Part shown: piece after piece, positions 60,011-64,000 of the stretch
How positions within the stretch are numbered: position 1 is the first letter of the stretch
Layout: every line of letters starts with the position of its first letter
NCBI GenBank assembly: GCA_026129905.1
Contig: JAHCHE010000001.1
Coordinates: 434,001-498,000, forward strand
Length of the DNA stretch: 64,000 nt
From: Bryobacteraceae bacterium
Lineage (GTDB): Bacteria > Acidobacteriota > Terriglobia > Bryobacterales > Bryobacteraceae
Reading direction: 5' to 3'
The notes under the pieces: model-generated
Told to the model about the DNA's origin: nothing
Seen by the model: only the letters and a program-made list of their open reading frames with translations
The model's database searches: none
Made by a program: the position numbers and the translations under genes

Positions 60011-60438
60011 TCGCGAGAACTTGTTGCCATCACCTTCAGATGGACCTCCAATGTCCTGACATTCCTGCGCGCGGTGGCAAGGTCTGTCTTGAGCCGTATC
60101 AACCCATCCATGGCCTCATCCTGAACCAAGCCAGCTTCCCATCGCTTGGGACTCGCCTCGCTGACGCCGAGGTACTTAGCGAAGGCTCGAAAACTCATTC
60201 CGAGTTGCTTGCGAATCCCCTTTAGTTCGTCGGTTTTGAGGAGGTTGTGCTTCTCACGGTACGCGTCCGCGCTCGCAATGGCGTAGGCATTCGACTGTTC
60301 GTCGGTAAGCACATGGAATCCGCAACGATTGCACACCAGCGCATCGACGCGGACAGGTACCTCCTCTCCTCGAACGTGAGCCGTCATTTCGGTTAATTGG
60401 CTCGCCATTTTGCCTTTTTCACATTGAAAGCACGTCAT
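59959..60438 (-). CDS. MqsA-like antitoxin (YgiT zinc finger plus HTH), C-terminus altered
   Basis: About 159 residues. N-terminal zinc part with MTCFQCEKGKM and LVCNRCGFHVL, followed by an HTH_XRE: LKGIRKQLGMSFRAFAKYLG, VSEASPKRWEAGLVQDEAMD. This is the MqsA/YgiT antitoxin architecture, in which the HTH represses its own operon. Its last roughly 16 residues (RMELGQDRRGRRLPAG) are read from the decayed integrase fragment, so the original end was lost. GGAGAAAAG precedes ATG 60438, which overlaps the stop of the upstream toxin-like gene (ATGA). Confidence 0.8.
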   Translation of the reverse strand: MTCFQCEKGKMASQLTEMTAHVRGEEVPVRVDALVCNRCGFHVLTDEQSNAYAIASADAYREKHNLLKTDELKGIRKQLGMSFRAFAKYLGVSEASPKRWEAGLVQDEAMDGLIRLKTDLATARRNVRTLEVHLKVMATSSRERMELGQDRRGRRLPAG

Positions 60439-60668
60439 AGCTCTTTTCTCCTGATACGGTACAAAGGAGGATGGCACGACCAGAAGAGGACCTGTGGCTT
60501 CCTGGCCGTACCCGAGATCTGGAACTTGAGAAAAATCTCGCGTCCAAGAACTCGGGACACAAAAATGAAGGGGCATCCTGGCGGGTCGTGGAGTTCATTT
60601 GGGGGTTGATAGCATTCGCGCAACGTCTTGCGGACTTCGTCGCCAACCAACCCGAAGTGCTGCCGCAT
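60435..60668 (-). CDS. putative toxin of an MqsR-like TA pair
   Basis: 77 residues: RQHFGLVGDEVRKTLRECYQ, PPGCPFIFVSRVLGREIFLK, PQVLFWSCHPPLYRIRRKEL. An in-frame TGA two codons before the ATG fixes the start. Toxin-before-antitoxin order, small size and ATGA coupling match mqsRA and similar YgiT-type pairs; the sequence itself shows only a plausible alpha-plus-beta toxin pattern, so the specific family is unproven. Basic C-terminus fits an RNase-type toxin. Confidence 0.55.
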   Translation of the reverse strand: MRQHFGLVGDEVRKTLRECYQPPNELHDPPGCPFIFVSRVLGREIFLKFQISGTARKPQVLFWSCHPPLYRIRRKEL

Positions 60669-60802
60669 GTGTCAAGCCCCTACTCCCCCATCGCCGTAAC
60701 TATTTGAAAATAAATGCGATTTAATTCTGCCGCGGACGTGACTAGCTATCTTTCCGGGGCGCCCACGGCGGTCCTCAGGGAAACCCCGTGTGAGCAAGCG
60801 GG

Positions 60803-62344
60803 TTAGTCGGGACCGGCGCAGCGGAAGTTGGCCGCCTCATCGACGTTGCCCTCGCCGCGATACTTGGCCACCTGCGGGTACGGGCACAGCGGGCGCGTCC
60901 GTACCGTCTTGCCCCCGTCGATCTGCGACGCGACGATGGCTTCCGGCGCCTGGCCGCGCTCCACCCACGGGACGATGTTGGCCAGCGGATCGAAGCATGC
61001 CGGCCCCACTCCGCCGCTGCAATGGAACACGCCGGGCATCATGTAAAGCCGGAAGAAGTCGCGGGCGGCGGGGCCCATCTCTTTTAATACCTGCTCGTAA
61101 TATTCCGCTCCCTTCACGGCGTTCACCGCCGGGTCCGCCCAACCGAAGTACATCAGGATTTTGCCGCCGCGGTCGCGGAAGCGACGGAGGTCCGGATCGG
61201 TGGCGTTGGCCAGTTTGCCGAGCCAGTCGAAGCGGCTCGCGTCCTTCTCGAGGTTGAAACTGGCCATGTCCGCGGGCGCCCCGGCCTTCGGAAACTGCAA
61301 GTGCCGGATGGAGCTGTCGGCGAACACCGCCGCCTGGCTCAACTGCCCGTCGCGCACCATCCACCCGTCCCAGCCGCTCTGGCCGTTCGGACCGGCGATT
61401 TCCGCGCCCACCGGGAAGCCGGGCGCCACCCGCTCGCCGTTCAGTATCACGTCGCCGTAGATGGTTTCGAGCGTCCGGATCTGCTGGGGAGTGAAGCAGT
61501 CTTCGCGCTCCTCGCCGGCGCAGACCGGCACGTCGCGCGCCGGCTTGAAGTCGCACCGGCGGGGATCGGTAATGAGGCCGTCGTTCAGGCCGTCGGTTCC
61601 GTCGCAACGCGCGTAAACCCGCTCGGCCAGCAGCGCCAGCTTCGCCGCCGGGATGGGGCCCTTGGACAATGCCTGGTAGATGGCGATGGCACGCAGCCGG
61701 TGCGGAGCGTAGTCCAGCACCGGGGCGCCTACGATGATGCCGTCAAAGTCGTCCGGGAACCGCTGCGCGAGTATCAGGCCCTGCCGCCCGCCCGTGGAGC
61801 AGCCGTTGAAATACGAACGAGCGGGCCGGCTGCCGTAATAAGCCTCGGCGACGCGCTTGGCGGTCTCGGCGGTGACGTGCAGCGAGCGGAACGCGAAATC
61901 GACCAGCTTCTGCTGGTTGAGGGCGAACACCGCCAGCGGCTCCTGCTCCGCGTCGTGTCCGGTGTTGGTCTGCGTCACGGCGAAGCCCAGTTTCAACGCC
62001 GCGTTTCGGTGCGCGACCCGGCCTTGCGCCTCCAGGTTCTCGCCCGCGTAGCCCCCGTTGCCGAACATATATAAACGCCGGTTCCAGGCTGTCGGGAGGC
62101 TCACCTCGATGCGAATCTCGGGCTGGACGAGGATGAGGACGCGGCAGAACGGCGGAACCGTGGCATCGCCGCCCAGGGCTTCCGCAGTCATCACGGAGAA
62201 ATCGTAGCCGGTCAGGCGGTACAGCGCGGCGCAGGCGGACTTGGGCGCCGCCGGGGTTTCCGACAAGTCGGGCTTCCAGTCGCGGATGTGGGGCGAATTC
62301 TGCGCAAAAGCGCCAACGGCGATCAGAAACAGCGGCAGACGCAT
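60803..62344 (-). CDS. secreted tannase/feruloyl esterase family protein
   Basis: 513 residues with a signal peptide (RLPLFLIAVGAFAQ). Alpha/beta-hydrolase of the tannase family: nucleophile elbow FNGCSTGGRQGLILAQRFP (Ser near 178) with the Cys before it that pairs with a Cys near the catalytic His (MMPGVFHCSGGVGPACFD, near 455), and Asp region GKILMYFGWADPAVN near 410. It hydrolyses gallate or hydroxycinnamate esters. A lid/Ca-binding-like segment (VYARCDGTDGLNDGLITDPR) lies near 245. No operon partner; it faces away from the toxin region. Confidence 0.92.
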   Translation of the reverse strand: MRLPLFLIAVGAFAQNSPHIRDWKPDLSETPAAPKSACAALYRLTGYDFSVMTAEALGGDATVPPFCRVLILVQPEIRIEVSLPTAWNRRLYMFGNGGYAGENLEAQGRVAHRNAALKLGFAVTQTNTGHDAEQEPLAVFALNQQKLVDFAFRSLHVTAETAKRVAEAYYGSRPARSYFNGCSTGGRQGLILAQRFPDDFDGIIVGAPVLDYAPHRLRAIAIYQALSKGPIPAAKLALLAERVYARCDGTDGLNDGLITDPRRCDFKPARDVPVCAGEEREDCFTPQQIRTLETIYGDVILNGERVAPGFPVGAEIAGPNGQSGWDGWMVRDGQLSQAAVFADSSIRHLQFPKAGAPADMASFNLEKDASRFDWLGKLANATDPDLRRFRDRGGKILMYFGWADPAVNAVKGAEYYEQVLKEMGPAARDFFRLYMMPGVFHCSGGVGPACFDPLANIVPWVERGQAPEAIVASQIDGGKTVRTRPLCPYPQVAKYRGEGNVDEAANFRCAGPD

Positions 62345-62410
62345 GGAAGAATCATATCGAAGGATCTGGCGGAGACGCGCCGGGGAGTCCTGACGCTTCG
62401 CGAGACGGCG

Positions 62411-62836
62411 CTATTTGCCGGCGCGGTCCAGGGACAGAGGGCCCGCTCCGACGATCAGCAGGAACAACGACCCGAGCAGCATCGAGAAGTCCGTCCGGGA
62501 TTCGTGCGCCATCGCCCAGAAGCCCTTGCCGGTAAGAATGGGGATCTTGGTCGTGGCGATCGCGACCAGCATGTTGACGATGAGGGGAATCGTGGCCAGC
62601 CGCGTGAGGAGCCCGATCAGGACAAGTGTTCCAAACACGATCTCCACCACGCCGACAAACGGGGCGATGATTTCCGGCGCGGGAATGCCGATTTTCGTGA
62701 AACGCCCGACCCCGACCTGGTCCGGGAACAGGAATTTCTGAATACCTTCCGACAGAAACACCGCGCCGACCATGATCCGGATCAGCAGCGCCGCTCCAGG
62801 CGCGCGCGTTCGCATCGACTTGGCAAGCAGGCCCAT
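62411..62836 (-). CDS. DoxX-family membrane protein
   Basis: 141 residues, four TM helices: ALLIRIMVGAVFLSEGIQKF, then PFVGVVEIVFGTLVLIGLLT, LIVNMLVAIATTKIP and SMLLGSLFLLIVGAG. The LxRIxxGxxFxxxGxxK opening with FPDQVGVGRF after it is typical of DoxX. Members are linked to thiosulfate oxidation or redox stress, but most are uncharacterised. It is separated from the tannase gene by about 65 bases on the same strand and divergent from the glycoside hydrolase. Confidence 0.85.
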   Translation of the reverse strand: MGLLAKSMRTRAPGAALLIRIMVGAVFLSEGIQKFLFPDQVGVGRFTKIGIPAPEIIAPFVGVVEIVFGTLVLIGLLTRLATIPLIVNMLVAIATTKIPILTGKGFWAMAHESRTDFSMLLGSLFLLIVGAGPLSLDRAGK

Positions 62837-62922
62837 CGTCCGACCTCCGGCGCAAGGCGCGACGCAACCGCCGGCCTCGCATCGGACTACTTACTTTATC
62901 ACCGGCTCTTTATACTCGGATT

Positions 62923-64000
62923 GTGATTCTCCTCCGCTTCGCGGTGATAGTGGCGTGCCTGTCGCCGAGCCTGGCCCAGGCGGCCTCCCCATCTTCGCCG
63001 TACTTGCAGGTCAGCGAGAACGGGAGGTACTTCGTCAAGGACGGTTCGCCGTTCTTCTGGCTGGGCGACACGGCCTGGTCCATCGTCAACCGGTACACGC
63101 CGGACGAGGCCGAGTTCTACCTGGAGAGCCGCCGGCAGCAGGGGTTCACCGTCGTGCACATCATGTTGTTGTTCGACGGCGGCCCCGGCCTGACCACCGC
63201 CGCCGCGAACCAGCGAAACGAACTGCCGTTCGTGAACATGGATCCCGCCACGCCGAACGAGGCGTATTTCCAAAACGTGGATCGCATCGTTCGGCTGGCC
63301 CAGGTAAAAGGCCTCGTGCTCGTCATTCTTCCGTGTGGCGGCTCCAGCGGCGCCTTCATCGCGAAGAAGAAGATCATCGCGCGCGTCAACGCCCGCGCCT
63401 ACGGCCGGTGGCTCGGCAAGCGGTACCGCGAAATGCCGGGAATCGTGTGGTCCAATGGCTTCGACCTGAAGCCCTGGATGTACGAAGATGTCGCCCGCGA
63501 ATTCGCCGCGGGCCTGCGGGAAACCGACCAGCGCCACCTGATCACGTACCACCCGAGCGGCGGCGCCTCTTCGAGCTACTTTCATCACGAAGACTGGCTG
63601 GCGGCGAACTTCATTCAAACCTGGGCCGACTACCTGAAGATCTATCCCATGGTGTTCGCCGATTACCTTCGCACGCCCCCGAAGCCCGTGGTTCACGCAG
63701 AAGGCGCCTACGAGGAAGGCCCTGAATACCCGACGGCGCCGATTACGCCGCTGCTGGTGAGACAGCAGGCGTACTGGGCTTACATGGCCGGAGGTTTCCA
63801 CAGCTACGGGCATAACGACATGTGGCGCAAGAATCCCACCTGGAAAGCCTCTCTGGACGCGCCCGGCGCGAAAAACATGGGAGTTCTGAAGCGGATCCTC
63901 GCATCCGGCGAATGGTGGAAGCGCGTCCCGGATCAGTCCGTCTTCACGGCGGGAGCGAGCGGAGACAAGACATTAAACACTGCGCTTCGTTCCACAAGCG
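62923..64000 (+). CDS. DUF4038 glycoside hydrolase (apiosidase-like), 3' end beyond window
   Basis: At least 359 residues, open at the window edge. A GTG begins a signal peptide (ILLRFAVIVACLSPSLAQAA). The DUF4038 TIM barrel opens with YLQVSENGRYFVKDGSPFFW and LGDTAWSIVNRYTPDEAEFY, the family signature; IVWSNGFDLKPW near 180 and VVHAEGAYEEGP near 258 include the usual catalytic acidic positions (a typical xDxN is SNGFD here). The frame continues through FHSYGHNDMWRKNPTW. Related enzymes release apiose or other branched sugars from plant polymers. The likely C-terminal collagen-binding-like domain (DUF5060 or similar) is not yet reached. Confidence 0.85.
   Translation, partial: MILLRFAVIVACLSPSLAQAASPSSPYLQVSENGRYFVKDGSPFFWLGDTAWSIVNRYTPDEAEFYLESRRQQGFTVVHIMLLFDGGPGLTTAAANQRNELPFVNMDPATPNEAYFQNVDRIVRLAQVKGLVLVILPCGGSSGAFIAKKKIIARVNARAYGRWLGKRYREMPGIVWSNGFDLKPWMYEDVAREFAAGLRETDQRHLITYHPSGGASSSYFHHEDWLAANFIQTWADYLKIYPMVFADYLRTPPKPVVHAEGAYEEGPEYPTAPITPLLVRQQAYWAYMAGGFHSYGHNDMWRKNPTWKASLDAPGAKNMGVLKRILASGEWWKRVPDQSVFTAGASGDKTLNTALRSTS

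Noticed and set aside
59740-60225. 161-codon plus-strand frame across attR
   Set aside because: It runs over the tRNA half and the antisense of the integrase remnant and antitoxin; no ribosome site or motif.

Overview
The window looks like a GC-rich chromosome segment of an Acidobacteriota, most likely Bryobacterales/Solibacter-like. The inference rests on gene families seen here: a MacB/FtsX 'orphan' permease (ADOP) fused to a second permease, a Ser/Thr kinase with a TolB-like propeller, many secreted sugar- and ester-active enzymes with Tat-like leaders, a PQQ/BamB-like propeller and a carboxypeptidase-regulatory-like domain protein. No rRNA or marker gene is present, so the phylum call is inference.

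Layout. 1-9.9 kb: end of an unknown gene, a P-loop kinase, an NfnB-NfnA type flavoprotein fusion, BON and RidA proteins, a heparinase II/III protein, a 1-kb decayed stretch, then an enolase-superfamily enzyme and a GH29 fucosidase. 9.9-19.9 kb: a two-module NRPS (A-T-C-A-T, no thioesterase), an ABC ATPase and a 1348-residue fused permease. 20-27.6 kb: DUF2339 protein, inositol-phosphatase-like enzyme (HisN-like), mscL, an esterase, a Ser/Thr kinase. 27.6-30.4 kb: a graveyard of truncated genes and transposase fragments. 30.5-35.4 kb: a response regulator, a CpaE/TadZ-like ATPase and a fabI - hydroxyacid dehydrogenase - PLP dehydratase operon. 35.6-44 kb: an arsenic/metal island with two ArsR regulators, thioredoxin-type arsenate reductase, ACR3 arsenite exporter, a small CxxC thioredoxin, a permease, a YeeE/YedE protein, small cysteine-rich proteins and a CDF exporter. 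44-46.2 kb: two exported proteins and tRNA-Arg(TCT).

46,235-59,843 is an integrative element bounded by perfect 49-bp direct repeats; the left copy is the 5' half of tRNA-Arg(TCT). It carries two tyrosine recombinases, an AlpA-like regulator, a replication protein whose gene contains an iteron-like cluster, a small-terminase-like HTH protein, an RRM-fold RNA-binding protein, an M28 peptidase, a tail-fibre-like exported repeat protein and several small ATGA-coupled genes. I see no capsid, portal, large terminase or conjugation gene, so it resembles a phage satellite (PICI-like). The tRNA gene lies 8 nt downstream of the integrase stop codon, so the element probably supplies its transcription. 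Right of the element are a decayed integrase fragment from an older relative and an MqsRA-like toxin-antitoxin pair. The window closes with a tannase-family esterase, a DoxX protein and the start of a DUF4038 glycoside hydrolase.
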